Counted from the stretch's first letter, positions 50,556 through 59,179 are shown. The stretch is DNA of 64,000 nucleotides from Allobosea caraganae (GCF_003351345.1 NZ_QQTO01000033.1:62001-126000), one strand, 5' to 3'. The notes: generated from the letters alone by a model not told the origin. Program-made: numbers and translations.

Positions 50556-51440
50556 TCACGCGGCTCGTTCCGCCTCGGCCCGCTCCGCCATGACCCTGTC
50601 GAACGTCTCGCTCATCGCGGTCTCGGACGGCTCGGCGCCGGTGAACAGCCGGAACGCGTCGAGTGCCTGGTGGATCGCCAGCTCCCGCCCGGTCATCACC
50701 GTCGCATCAGCCTTTTGCGCGGCGAGCAGGAGCGGCGTCCAGAGCGGGTGGTAGACCGCGTCAGCCACCCATTGCGCGGCCTCGATCAGCGTCGGCGGCA
50801 CGGGCGTGTCCCGGTTTGGCAGCATGCCGAGCGGTGTGGCGTTGACGATGCCGGCAGCGCCCTCGACGGCAGCCGCGACGCTGCCCGAAATCTCGACATC
50901 CGCGCGCCGTTCGAGCAGCCGGGCGAGGGCTGCCGTCTTGTCGCGGTCGAGGTCGAACAGGCGCAGGCGGGTGACGCCGCAGGAGATCAGCGCAAACGCG
51001 ATCGCCCGGCCGACCCCGCCCGCGCCGATGATCGCGACCGGCCGGTCGCCGTCCCGGCGCTTCAGGTTGCGATAGGCGGCGGCGAAGCCGCTCGCATCGG
51101 TGTTGTGGCCGACGAGTTCGCCATCCTCGACAACGACGGTGTTGACCGCGCCGATCGCCTCGGCCTCGGGCGAGAGCCGGTTGAGCAGCGGGACCACGGC
51201 CTCTTTGTAGGGGAAGGTGACGTTGGCGCCGGCGAAGCCGAGCCGGCAGATTCCTTCGAGCATCACGGCGAGATCGGTGCGCCCGGCGCCGGCGACCTCG
51301 ATCAGGTGGTAATGCGCCTCGAAGCCGGCCGCCCGCGCCGCCGCCTCGTGCATGGCTGGCGAGGCCGAATGGGCGATCGGCGAGCCGATCAGCCCGAGCA
51401 GCACGCGCTGCGCCTTCTTCGCTGTGGCAAATACCGCCAT
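50556..51440 (-). CDS. Shikimate/quinate dehydrogenase homologue, probably NAD-dependent
   Basis: The 294-residue protein has GSPIAHSASPAMHEA (substrate-binding Ser pair), NVTFPYKE with catalytic K79, NTDASGF with D115 and Rossmann GAGGVGRAIAFAL. At the cofactor-selectivity loop, biosynthetic AroE has NRT...R for NADP; this protein reads FDLDRDK (162-168), whose Asp residues favour NAD. It thus resembles catabolic quinate/shikimate dehydrogenases. It is 61 bp upstream of livK on the same strand and 95 bp downstream of a LysR remnant, as expected for an inducible uptake and oxidation locus that has lost its regulator. Confidence 0.85.
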   Translation of the reverse strand: MAVFATAKKAQRVLLGLIGSPIAHSASPAMHEAAARAAGFEAHYHLIEVAGAGRTDLAVMLEGICRLGFAGANVTFPYKEAVVPLLNRLSPEAEAIGAVNTVVVEDGELVGHNTDASGFAAAYRNLKRRDGDRPVAIIGAGGVGRAIAFALISCGVTRLRLFDLDRDKTAALARLLERRADVEISGSVAAAVEGAAGIVNATPLGMLPNRDTPVPPTLIEAAQWVADAVYHPLWTPLLLAAQKADATVMTGRELAIHQALDAFRLFTGAEPSETAMSETFDRVMAERAEAERAA

Positions 51441-51535
51441 GTCTCTCCCTCGGTCACCCGTCTGATAGCGGGTGTGCCATAGCTCAGATAGACAGATTTG
51501 GCTTCATAACGCGATAACCAATCCGTCGTGATTAC

Positions 51536-51871
51536 CTAACCCGATGTTATCTTTTGGGCGACATCGACTCGCGACTGCGCTGGGCGTGGCGATACCACGG
51601 CATTCATCTCCTCGCGCAGCAATTTCACGAAGGTTTCGGCGTTGAGCGAGGGCGCCTTGTCGTTCTTGATCGCGACATAGGTCTGGAACTGCGTCGGCTC
51701 CTCGATCGGGACAGCGACGATGCCCTGCATCGAGCCATGCGCCACGGTGAGCTGGTCGATCACGGCGATGCCGAGCCCGGCCCGGACCAGCGAGCACACG
51801 GTGGTGCCGAAGCGCGCCTTGATCCGCATGTCATAGGCCAGGCCCTGCCGGCTGAAGATCTCGCTCATCAC
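51536..51871 (-). pseudogene. LysR-type regulator remnant (C-terminal effector domain only)
   Basis: The 111 codons encode the distal part of a LysR substrate-binding domain: MRIKARFGTTVCSLVRAGLGIAVIDQLTVAHG, with the typical VRAGLGIAVID, then VPIEEPTQFQTYVAIKND and the C-terminal ETFVKLLREEM. The HTH and first effector subdomain are missing; upstream sequence (51872-51940) does not encode them in any frame I checked. It is therefore a 5'-truncated gene. It lies in front of the shikimate/quinate dehydrogenase-like gene, whose regulator it probably was. Confidence 0.8.
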
Positions 51872-51942
51872 GCGGCGGCGAAGCGCTGAAGCGAGGCTTC
51901 ACCGGCAATGACGGGGGAGCGAGGCGTTCGAGCGCCTCAGCG

Positions 51943-52443
51943 TCAATTCGTGCTCGGCAGCTTCTTGGCCTGCTTCGCATAGTCCTGCAGCATCGGCAGG
52001 GCTTTGCTCGCAAAGCTCTTCAGTTCCTCGTCGCTGCCGGACTGGGCATAGGCCGCGAACATCGCCTCCGTCTCCTCGTTCGCCTTCTGCTGGGCGAGCA
52101 CATAGGCGCGGTCGAATTCCGCGCCTTGGAGGTTGCCGAGGTCGCGCAGGACCGCCAGGCGCTTCTCGTCGGGCATGTCGGGCGCGCTGATGCCGGAGCG
52201 CTTCGCCAGGATCTGGCGCAGGCCGGTGCCGAGCGTCGTGCGGTCATTGACCGCCTGATGCGCGAATGTCTTGATCTCGGTCGAGTTGCTCTTCTGCAAG
52301 GCGAGGGTGCCGGCCTCGACCGCGAACATGTTCGAGACCGAGGCCTCGGCGATGAATTGCTCGGCCTGGGGCGTCTGCGCCCGCAGCGGCAGGGCCGCGA
52401 GGGCGAGCACTGCCAGCCCAAGCAGGAACGGTTTCAGAATCAT
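51943..52443 (-). CDS. DUF4142 domain protein, periplasmic
   Basis: ATG 52443 gives 166 residues; ATG 52464 is an alternative. The signal peptide MILKPFLLGLAVLALAALPLRAQ is clear. The helical DUF4142 pattern follows: QAEQFIAEASVSNMFAVEAGTLALQKS, IKTFAHQAVNDRTTLG, FDRAYVLAQQKANEETEAMFAAYA and KSFASKALPMLQDYAKQAKKL. Such ferritin-like four-helix proteins are periplasmic and of unknown function, often stress-related. It is on its own between the LysR remnant and the GntR gene. Confidence 0.88.
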   Translation of the reverse strand: MILKPFLLGLAVLALAALPLRAQTPQAEQFIAEASVSNMFAVEAGTLALQKSNSTEIKTFAHQAVNDRTTLGTGLRQILAKRSGISAPDMPDEKRLAVLRDLGNLQGAEFDRAYVLAQQKANEETEAMFAAYAQSGSDEELKSFASKALPMLQDYAKQAKKLPSTN

Positions 52444-52526
52444 CGGGGTTCCGCCGGTTTCCATGGATAGCCATGGAACGACCGAACCGGCGCGAGGTTC
52501 CCTGCGATGCTAAAAGCGCTTCCGCC

Positions 52527-53213
52527 TCACAGCACTTCGCGCACGCGCTCCAGCGTCGAGTCCATGTGCCGGCCGATGATTTCGGAGAGCGTGTCGGAGT
52601 CCCGCTTCAGCAGGGCCACCATCATCTCTTCGTGCTCGGCCACGGCGCCGGCCCATTTCACCGGGCCTTCATTGCCGATGAAGCGCAGCCGCTTGATCCG
52701 CGACTGCAAGGTGCTGTGCATTTCGACCAGCACGTCATTGCCGGAGGAGGCGACGAAGGCGCTGTGGATCGCCTGGTTGAGCTTGAAATATTCGAGCCGG
52801 TTGCCGGCCCGGTAGAGCTCCATCATCTCGATGTGCAGCGCGTTGATCGCCGCGACCGCGGCGTCGCTCGCCTGCTCGCAGGTCATCCGGGCGCCAAGCT
52901 GCTCGAGCGCCTTGAGCACCTGCAGGACCTGGTAGAGGTCCTTGGCGGTGAACCTGCGCACGACGGCGCCCTTGGCCGGCTGGATCTCGACCAGGCCCTC
53001 GCTGGCGAGCGTCTTGATCGCCTCGCGCAAGGGCGTGCGCGAGACGCCGAGCTGCGCGCCGACCTGGCCCTCGTTGATGCGCTGGCCCGGCCCTAGCCGG
53101 CCCTCGATGATCATGTCGCGCAGGCGTTCCAGCACCTCTTCGTGCAAGGTGCGGCGCGTGATGCGCGGGTAGAGCTCGGGCGCTTCGCTGGTGATGTCAG
53201 CCTCGCTTGTCAT
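52527..53213 (-). CDS. GntR family regulator, FCD subfamily
   Basis: ATG 53213 gives 228 residues. The winged HTH (RTLHEEVLERLRDMIIEGRL, GAQLGVSRTPLREAIKTLASEGLV) is followed by an FCD domain with INALHIEMMELYRAGN, LNQAIHSAFVASSGN and AEHEEMMVALLKRD, whose His/Asp residues typically bind a metal and an organic acid. It is the second gene after the SAF-domain oxidoreductase (43-bp gap). It is expected to control this unit and the divergent PdxA-like/Tct operon through palindromes at 54750-54795. Confidence 0.9.
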   Translation of the reverse strand: MTSEADITSEAPELYPRITRRTLHEEVLERLRDMIIEGRLGPGQRINEGQVGAQLGVSRTPLREAIKTLASEGLVEIQPAKGAVVRRFTAKDLYQVLQVLKALEQLGARMTCEQASDAAVAAINALHIEMMELYRAGNRLEYFKLNQAIHSAFVASSGNDVLVEMHSTLQSRIKRLRFIGNEGPVKWAGAVAEHEEMMVALLKRDSDTLSEIIGRHMDSTLERVREVL

Positions 53214-53256
53214 TGCCGCTCCATTTACATCGTTACGGCATGGGCTCCTCGGCCTG

Positions 53257-54675
53257 TCAACGCGCCCCGACGGCCCGCTCCACTTGGTTCTCGGCGAAAA
53301 TCGCGTCTTGCCGGAGCCTGGTCTGCAGCAGGATCGAGCTTTCGTCGATCTCGACATCGCCGAATTTGATCGCCTCGCCGGCCTTGACCGGGCGCGTCAG
53401 CTTGCGGTCGGCGATGAGGTAGAACGGGGCAGGGCGCTCGGCTGCAAGCGCTGCCGCCGGGCGCATCTCGGCACCGACGCCGTCGATGTTGTGGTGATGG
53501 CCGCCCATGTGCAGCACGGTGCCGGCGGGCAGATCGCGCTGCGCCACCGCGACGAGGTCGTGGCGCGGACGGTAGTCGTCGCCGTAGCCGGAGCGGCCGA
53601 GCCCGACCGCGTCGAGCACGCTGGTCGCGGCCTCGACGCCGAGCAGGTGGCGCGGCAGGTAGATCATCGCCGTGCCGGCGGCGCGGCTGACGACATGGCC
53701 CTTGCCTGCGAGCACCTCCCAGGTCGTGTCGTCCTCGCAGCGCACGACGATGAAGACGCCGCCGGCGAAGCTCGCTTCCTCGGCGAGGCGGATGTGGTGG
53801 AAGACGTCGACCCGGTTCGTGCCCGAGATCAACCCGCCCTGGCGCTGCCCGGCGAAGAGGTCGGCGAGCTCCGGAATGCGCGCCGGCGGCGAGTGGAAGG
53901 CCGGCGTGTCGGCGGAGAGCCCGGTCGCATTGGCGACCAGCGTCATCTCGCAGAGATCGGGCACCGCCCGCAGCGGGAAGGCGGAACCCAGGATGCGGGC
54001 GCGCTCGGCGCTGACGGAGACGGCTGGGCGCTCGCCTGCCAGCCAATGCTCGCGCAGTTCCGGCAGGGGCTTGGTGACGCCGTTGCAGGCGACGTCGCCG
54101 GTCTTGGCGTCGAGCACGAAGTCGTATTCGCTCGACTTGCCCGCGGCGATGATCTCGAGCCCGAGCACCTCGGCCCAGGTCACGAGCGCGATCAGCAGGC
54201 TCGGCTGGTCGCCATCGACGGGGGTGACGACCACGCCCTTCTCTTTCGCCAGATGGGCGAGGGCCGGCCCGACCACGCTATCGGCCTCCTTCGAGACCAG
54301 CGCGACATGTTTGCCGGCCGCGATTGCTGCCAGCGTATGGCGGGTGGCCGCTTCCGGCCCGCCGGTGGCTTCGATCAGCACGTCGAAGGGCAGGCCGATC
54401 ACGGTGTCGAGCTTGCCGGCGGCAACGTAGCGGCCGCCATCCCAGGCCACCTTGGCCTCGGCTGCGGTCTCGCAGGTCGCAATCTCGCCGGCCGGAATGC
54501 CCGCCGACGCCATCGCGCGTGCCGCGCCGTCCGCGGTCATGTCCACGGCGATGCGCGCATTCACGAGCTTCATCCGCCTGGCCTGGCCCAAAAAGCTCTG
54601 GCCGAAGCTGCCGCTGCCCACGAGGCAGGTTTCCACCGGCTTCTTGATGCTGGCGTAATGCGCGTGAAAGTTCAT
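53257..54675 (-). CDS. NAD(P)-binding oxidoreductase with C-terminal SAF domain
   Basis: The 472-residue protein starts with a homoserine-dehydrogenase-like Rossmann fold (ETCLVGSGSFGQSFLGQARRM). FDVLIEATGGPEAATRHTLAAIAAGKHVALVSKEADSVVGPAL is the nucleotide/substrate hinge (key EATGGPEA...SKEAD). A central catalytic part has LISGTNRVDVFHHI, and the C-terminal SAF domain has AQRDLPAGTVLHMGGHHHN and RPVKAGEAIKFGDVEID. Such proteins recur beside PdxA-like genes and hydroxyacid catabolism in genome annotations. The reaction is unknown; oxidation of a hydroxy acid semialdehyde or diol acid is inferred. Confidence 0.82.
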   Translation of the reverse strand: MNFHAHYASIKKPVETCLVGSGSFGQSFLGQARRMKLVNARIAVDMTADGAARAMASAGIPAGEIATCETAAEAKVAWDGGRYVAAGKLDTVIGLPFDVLIEATGGPEAATRHTLAAIAAGKHVALVSKEADSVVGPALAHLAKEKGVVVTPVDGDQPSLLIALVTWAEVLGLEIIAAGKSSEYDFVLDAKTGDVACNGVTKPLPELREHWLAGERPAVSVSAERARILGSAFPLRAVPDLCEMTLVANATGLSADTPAFHSPPARIPELADLFAGQRQGGLISGTNRVDVFHHIRLAEEASFAGGVFIVVRCEDDTTWEVLAGKGHVVSRAAGTAMIYLPRHLLGVEAATSVLDAVGLGRSGYGDDYRPRHDLVAVAQRDLPAGTVLHMGGHHHNIDGVGAEMRPAAALAAERPAPFYLIADRKLTRPVKAGEAIKFGDVEIDESSILLQTRLRQDAIFAENQVERAVGAR

Positions 54676-54749
54676 GCTGTGCCTCCCGTATCGGTACCCG
54701 TCACGACTCTTGGACGGTCGCCGTTACAGCCGTTCTACAACAATCGGAT

Positions 54750-54767
54750 TATGCTGCATACAGCATA
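54750..54767. promoter_or_regulatory. Palindrome TATGCTG-N4-CAGCATA, candidate GntR operator
   Basis: Perfect 7-bp arms around CATA, in the 155-bp divergent gap between the SAF oxidoreductase and PdxA-like genes. FCD-GntR proteins bind short palindromes of this size; the regulator gene is in the same locus. Confidence 0.55.
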
Positions 54768-54781
54768 CTTGTTGCCTCAAG

Positions 54782-54795
54782 CCTAGCATGCTAGG
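54782..54795. promoter_or_regulatory. Perfect 14-bp palindrome CCTAGCATGCTAGG
   Basis: It lies 36 bp before the PdxA-like start and 32 bp (about three helical turns) from the palindrome at 54750, centre to centre near 30 bp. It shares the GCATGC-like core and may be a second operator. Confidence 0.5.
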
Positions 54796-54830
54796 TCAAA
54801 CGGCAAGCCGAAGCTGCGGAGAACGAGAAC

Positions 54831-55871
54831 ATGGAAACGCGCGCGAACGGACCCTTGCCCACCATCGCCGTCGCCATGGGCGACCCTTCGGGCATCAGCC
54901 CGGAACTGCTGGCCCGCATCCTGGCCGAGCCGGACCTGCGCTCCTGCGCCCGCTATGTCGTCTTCGGCGACAAGCGCCTGCTCGATCTCGGCGCTGCCGA
55001 CGGCAAGGCCGACCCCGACGTGCTGGTGATCAAGGACGGCGACGAGATCCCGGCCGAATCCGCCAGGCCGGTCTTCGTCGATCTCGGCAGCTTCGATCCC
55101 GCGACGCAGCTCGAGCGCGGCAAGGCGACGCTTGCCGGCGGCACTTTCGCCACCGGGAACTTCCGCCGTGCCCTGCGCTTCGCCAATGACGGCAAGGCCG
55201 ACGCCGTCTTCTTCACGCCCTTCAACAAGGCGGCGATGCGCTTCGCCTATCCCGAATATGACGACGAGATCCGCTTCGTGCGCGATGCGATCGGCTTCGA
55301 GGGCGCCGCGAGCGAGTTCAACGTGCTCGACGGCCTGTGGAATTGCCGCGTCACCTCGCATATCCCGCTCTCAGAGGTCGCCAAGAACGTCACCCAGGAG
55401 CGCATCTTGCGCTCGCTGACGCTGGCCGACGCCAACCTGCGCACCGCCGGCTTCAACCCGCCGCGCATCGCGGTCGCGGGCATCAACCCCCATGCCGGCG
55501 ATGGCGGCAATTTCGGCCGCGACGAGATCGACACGATCGAGCCTGCGGTGAAGACGGCCAAGGCCAGGGGCTTCACGGTCGAGGGGCCGTTCCCCTCCGA
55601 TACCGTCTTCCTGCGCGCCAGGAACGGCGATTTCGACGCCGTCCTGACCATGTACCATGACCAGGGCCAGATCGCGATGAAGCTGATCGGCTTCGACAAG
55701 GGCGTCACGCTGATCGGCGGCTTCCCGTTCCCGATCTGCACGCCGGCTCACGGCACGGCCTACGAGATCGCCGGCAAGGGCATCGCCAATCTCGGCGCCA
55801 CCCGCGCCGCGCTGACGCTCGCCATCAAGATGGCCAATGAAGGAAAGGCGGCGCGCAAGGCCGCGGCCTGA
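54831..55871 (+). CDS. PdxA-family dehydrogenase, divergent (not canonical 4-hydroxythreonine-4-phosphate dehydrogenase)
   Basis: The 346-residue protein has the PdxA N-terminus AVAMGDPSGISPEL and keeps the three metal-binding histidines: H177 (TSHIPLSEV), H221 (GINPHAGDGGNFG) and H276 (MYHDQGQIAMK). Compared from memory with E. coli PdxA, the substrate-phosphate residues differ. The GHTE motif (His136-Thr137) is YDDE at 143-146, Asn283 is Thr293 and Arg292 is Ile302; Lys274 is kept as K284. A non-phosphorylated diol acid substrate, as for TphB-type cis-dihydrodiol dehydrogenases, is therefore likely. It heads an operon with tctCBA and a DapA-like gene. Confidence 0.88.
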   Translation: METRANGPLPTIAVAMGDPSGISPELLARILAEPDLRSCARYVVFGDKRLLDLGAADGKADPDVLVIKDGDEIPAESARPVFVDLGSFDPATQLERGKATLAGGTFATGNFRRALRFANDGKADAVFFTPFNKAAMRFAYPEYDDEIRFVRDAIGFEGAASEFNVLDGLWNCRVTSHIPLSEVAKNVTQERILRSLTLADANLRTAGFNPPRIAVAGINPHAGDGGNFGRDEIDTIEPAVKTAKARGFTVEGPFPSDTVFLRARNGDFDAVLTMYHDQGQIAMKLIGFDKGVTLIGGFPFPICTPAHGTAYEIAGKGIANLGATRAALTLAIKMANEGKAARKAAA

Positions 55872-55940
55872 GTTTCGAACTTAATCAGAGGGCGGCCGTT
55901 TCATGAGCCGCCCGACAGCCAATCAACCAGGGAGAGACGC

Positions 55941-56933
55941 ATGAAGAATCTCTGCATCGCAGCCGGCCTCGCCGCTGCTTCCGTCAGCTTCGCCGGCGCG
56001 GCCCAGGCCTGGCAGCCGACCAAGCCGGTCGAGTTCGTCGTCACCTCCGGCCCGGGCGGCGGCACCGACAATTTCGCCCGCGTCATCCAGTCGATCATCA
56101 CCAAGAACAAGCTGTTCGACCAGCCGATCGTGGTGGTCAACAAGGGCGGCGGCTCGGGCGCCGAGGGCTATGTCTATGGCAGGCAGAACAAGAGCGACCC
56201 GCACCGCGTCATCTTCGGCACCAACAACGCCTATCTGCTGCCCTACGTCGCCAAGCTCGGCTACAAGTACTCCGACCTGACCCCGGTCGCGGCGCTGGCG
56301 CTCGACGAGTTCATCATCTGGGTCAATGGCAGCGCGCCCTATAACGACGCCAAGAGCTATATCGAGGCGGTCAAGGCCAAGCCCGGCACCTTCAAGATGG
56401 CGGGCAGCCAGTCGAAGGACACCGACCAGACGCTGACCGCGATGATCCAGCTCGCGACCGGCGCCAAGTGGATTTACGTGCCGTTCCAGGGCGGTGGCGC
56501 CGCGGCGGTGCAGCTCGCCGGCGCGCATGTCGATTCCAACACCAATAATCCCAACGAGAATGTCGGCCAGTGGAAGGCCGGGCAGGTCAAGCCGCTCTGC
56601 GTCTTCTCGCCGGTCCGCCTCGCCAAGAGCGACCCGGTCTTCGAGGGCAAGGGCTGGGGCGACATCCAGACCTGCAAGGAAGCGGGCCTGCCGCTCGAGA
56701 CCTTCCAGATGCCGCGCACCGTCTGGCTGCCGGCCGACGTCCCGGCCGATGCCGTGACCTTCTACGCCGACATCATGGAGAAGGTCTCCAAGACGCCGGA
56801 ATGGCAGGAATTCGTCAGCCGCACCGCGCAGACCGGCCGCTTCATGAAGGGCAAGGAATTCGCCGACTTCGTCGCCAAGGACGATGCGGCCAATGCCAAG
56901 GTCTTCGAGGCCGAAGGCTGGGTGGTGAAATAA
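55941..56933 (+). CDS. tctC: Tripartite tricarboxylate transporter binding protein, TctC family
   Basis: The 330-residue periplasmic protein has the signal peptide MKNLCIAAGLAAASVSFAGAAQA. Family motifs are KPVEFVVTSGPGGGTDNFARVIQ, VVNKGGGSGAEGYVYG, KMAGSQSKDTDQTLTAMI and FQGGGAAAVQLAG. It captures a carboxylate for the TctB/TctA membrane parts encoded next. It lies 69 bp after the PdxA-like gene, so its ligand is probably that enzyme's substrate or a precursor. Members bind citrate, terephthalate and other carboxylates. Confidence 0.93.
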   Translation: MKNLCIAAGLAAASVSFAGAAQAWQPTKPVEFVVTSGPGGGTDNFARVIQSIITKNKLFDQPIVVVNKGGGSGAEGYVYGRQNKSDPHRVIFGTNNAYLLPYVAKLGYKYSDLTPVAALALDEFIIWVNGSAPYNDAKSYIEAVKAKPGTFKMAGSQSKDTDQTLTAMIQLATGAKWIYVPFQGGGAAAVQLAGAHVDSNTNNPNENVGQWKAGQVKPLCVFSPVRLAKSDPVFEGKGWGDIQTCKEAGLPLETFQMPRTVWLPADVPADAVTFYADIMEKVSKTPEWQEFVSRTAQTGRFMKGKEFADFVAKDDAANAKVFEAEGWVVK

Positions 56934-56950
56934 CCGCCGCCATCGTTCAG

Positions 56951-57046
56951 TGTCATCCTGGGCGACCGCAGGTCGGCCTGGGATCCATCATGGAGCGGTG
57001 CCCTTCGATGGATCTCGGCGCTGCGCTTCGCTCCGGCCGGGATGAT
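56951..57046. repeat. Palindromic repeat family E, copy 2 (diverged)
   Basis: TGTCATCCTGGG to CCGGGATGATG with inner GGGATCCATCATGGAGC and TCGATGGATCTC. It sits inside the tct operon between tctC and tctB and is diverged from 36539-36645. Confidence 0.65.
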
Positions 57047-57095
57047 GCGTGAAAACGCTGCGACGGCCGGCGCCGATCAAAAAGGGAGCGCGCTC

Positions 57096-57584
57096 ATGAT
57101 CACCCGCTTCTGGGCCGAATCCGCGACCGCCGTGGCGACGATGGCCTTTGGGCTGATCATCGTCTACGGCGCGCTCGAATTCGGCATCGGCTGGGATTCA
57201 TCCGGACCCCAGCCCGGCGCCTTCCCGTTCTATACCGGGCTGCTCGTCGCGCTCGCCAGCCTCGGCACACTTGCGCTGACCATCGGCAGGCGCATTGCCG
57301 GCAACGCCGGGCTGCAGGAAAGTTTCCTCGACGCCGAGCGCTTCAAGCGCGTCGCTTCGTTCTTCCTGCCGCTGCTCGCCTTCGTCGTGCTCAGCGTCAC
57401 GCTCGGCATGTACGTGGCGACGATCCTCTACCTCGTCTTCGCCATGCGCTTCCAGGGCGGCTACGGCTGGCTGCCCTCGCTGGCCACGGCCTTCGGAGCC
57501 GCGGCCTTCTTCTATCTCGCGCTGGAGAAGTTCTTCCAGATCGGCCTGCTCAAGGGGCCGCTCGAGCCGCTGCTCGGCCTCTGA
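57096..57584 (+). CDS. tctB: Tripartite tricarboxylate transporter small membrane subunit, TctB family
   Basis: ATG 57096 after AAGGGAG gives 162 residues with four hydrophobic helices: AVATMAFGLIIVYGALEFGI, FYTGLLVALASLGTLALTIG, VASFFLPLLAFVVLSVTLGMYVATILYLVFAMRF (the last two merged) and LATAFGAAAFFYLALEKFF. The FEFGIGWD-like motif (LEFGIGWDSSGPQPGAFPFY) is typical of TctB. It pairs with TctA. Confidence 0.9.
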   Translation: MITRFWAESATAVATMAFGLIIVYGALEFGIGWDSSGPQPGAFPFYTGLLVALASLGTLALTIGRRIAGNAGLQESFLDAERFKRVASFFLPLLAFVVLSVTLGMYVATILYLVFAMRFQGGYGWLPSLATAFGAAAFFYLALEKFFQIGLLKGPLEPLLGL

Positions 57585-57614
57585 CCCTGCAATATCTGGA
57601 ACAGGTGCCCGCTC

Positions 57615-59126
57615 ATGGATAACGTCGCCTCCCTGATGCACGGCTTTTCGGTGGCGCTGACCACGCACCACATCCTGCTGATGATGGCGGGCGTGCTGCT
57701 CGGCATCCTCGTCGGAGTCCTGCCGGGCCTGGGCGCGCCCAATGGCGTCTCGCTGCTGCTGCCGCTGACCTTCAGCATGGACCCGGTCTCGGCCATCATC
57801 CTGCTGACCTCGCTCTATTGGGGCGCGCTCTTCGGCGGCTCGACCACTTCGATCCTGTTCAATATCCCCGGCGAGCCCTCCTCGGTCGCGACCACCTTCG
57901 ACGGCCACCCGATGGCCAAGCAGGGCAGGGCTACGGAAGCGCTCTCCTTCGCCTTCCTCTCCGCCGGATTCGGGGCGATGGCGGGCGTCATCCTGATCAC
58001 GCTGCTCTCCGGCTGGGTCGCGAAATTCGCGCTGAAATTCTCCTCCCCCGAATATTTTGCGGTCTATTTCATGACCTTCGCCAGCTTCATCGGGCTGGGC
58101 GGCGCCTCGCCGTTGAAGGCGATCGTCTCGATGGGCGTCGGCTTCGCGCTCGCCTCGATCGGCATGGATTCGGTCTCGGGCAACGTGCGGCTCACCTTCG
58201 AGTTCGACGCGCTGCTCGGCGGCGTCAGCTTCCTGATCGCGGTCATCGGCCTGTTCGGCATCGGCGAGCTGATCATCACGATGGAGGAGGGGCTGAAGTT
58301 CGAGGGCGTCCAGGCCAAGGTTCGCATCAGCGACGTCCTGCGCACCGCCGCCAAGCTGCCGCGCTACTGGGTGGCGCTGCTGCGCTCCAGCCTGATCGGC
58401 ATTTGGATGGGCATCACGCCGGGCGGGCCGACCGCAGCCTCCTTCATGAGCTACGCTATGGCCAAGCGCACCTCGCGCAACCCGGCCAAGTTCGGCAAGG
58501 GCGAGCCCGAGGGCGTGATCGCACCCGAGACGGCCGACCACGCCGCCGGCTCTTCCGCCATGCTGCCGATGCTGGCGCTCGGCATTCCCGGCTCGGCCAC
58601 CGCCGCGGTGATGATGGGCGGCCTGATGATCTGGGGCCTCAACCCCGGCCCGACGCTCTTCACCGACCGGCCCGATTTCGTCTGGGGCCTGATCGCCTCG
58701 ATGTATCTCGGCAATGTCGTCGCCGTCATCGTCGTGCTCGCGACCGTTCCCCTGTTTGCCTCGATCCTGCGCATCCCCTTCGCCATCATCGGGCCGATCA
58801 TCGTGGCGATCTGCTTCATCGGCGCCTTCACCGTGGCCTCGAAGTCGTTCGACATCTGGCTGGCGCTCGCCTTCGGCGTGGTCGGCTACCTGTTCAAGAA
58901 GCTCGACTACCCGATCGCGCCGCTCGTGCTGGCGATGGTGATCGGCGACAAGGCCGAGGACGCCTTCCGCCAATCGATGATCTTCAGCCAGGGCTCGCTC
59001 TCGATCTTCTGGTCGAATGCGCTGGTCTCGACGCTGATGGCGATCGGCGTGGTCCTGCTGCTCCTGCCGCTGGTCGGCATGATCGCGCAGCGCTTGCGCG
59101 GCCGCACCGCCCAGAGCACGGTCTGA
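57615..59126 (+). CDS. tctA: Tripartite tricarboxylate transporter large membrane subunit, TctA family
   Basis: The 503-residue protein has about eleven membrane helices. GVLPGLGAPNGVSLLLPLTF, LYWGALFGGSTTSILFNIPGEPSSVATTFDG (key GGSTTSILFNIPGEP) and AMLPMLALGIPGSATAAVMMGGLMIWGLNPGP are TctA signatures. It forms the translocation channel with TctB. It lies 30 bp after tctB and 53 bp before the DapA-like gene in the same operon. Confidence 0.95.
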   Translation: MDNVASLMHGFSVALTTHHILLMMAGVLLGILVGVLPGLGAPNGVSLLLPLTFSMDPVSAIILLTSLYWGALFGGSTTSILFNIPGEPSSVATTFDGHPMAKQGRATEALSFAFLSAGFGAMAGVILITLLSGWVAKFALKFSSPEYFAVYFMTFASFIGLGGASPLKAIVSMGVGFALASIGMDSVSGNVRLTFEFDALLGGVSFLIAVIGLFGIGELIITMEEGLKFEGVQAKVRISDVLRTAAKLPRYWVALLRSSLIGIWMGITPGGPTAASFMSYAMAKRTSRNPAKFGKGEPEGVIAPETADHAAGSSAMLPMLALGIPGSATAAVMMGGLMIWGLNPGPTLFTDRPDFVWGLIASMYLGNVVAVIVVLATVPLFASILRIPFAIIGPIIVAICFIGAFTVASKSFDIWLALAFGVVGYLFKKLDYPIAPLVLAMVIGDKAEDAFRQSMIFSQGSLSIFWSNALVSTLMAIGVVLLLLPLVGMIAQRLRGRTAQSTV

Positions 59127-59179
59127 CCGCCCATTCAAATCCCTCCCTGTCCGCCACTGCAGCCTTGCGAGATGACGCC

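Noticed and set aside
57198..59138. A 646-codon open frame on the minus strand opposite tctB/tctA
   Set aside because: Its product is an Arg/Asp/Gln/His-rich low-complexity chain with no motif, as expected from the antisense of a GC-rich gene. The plus-strand TctA is unmistakable.
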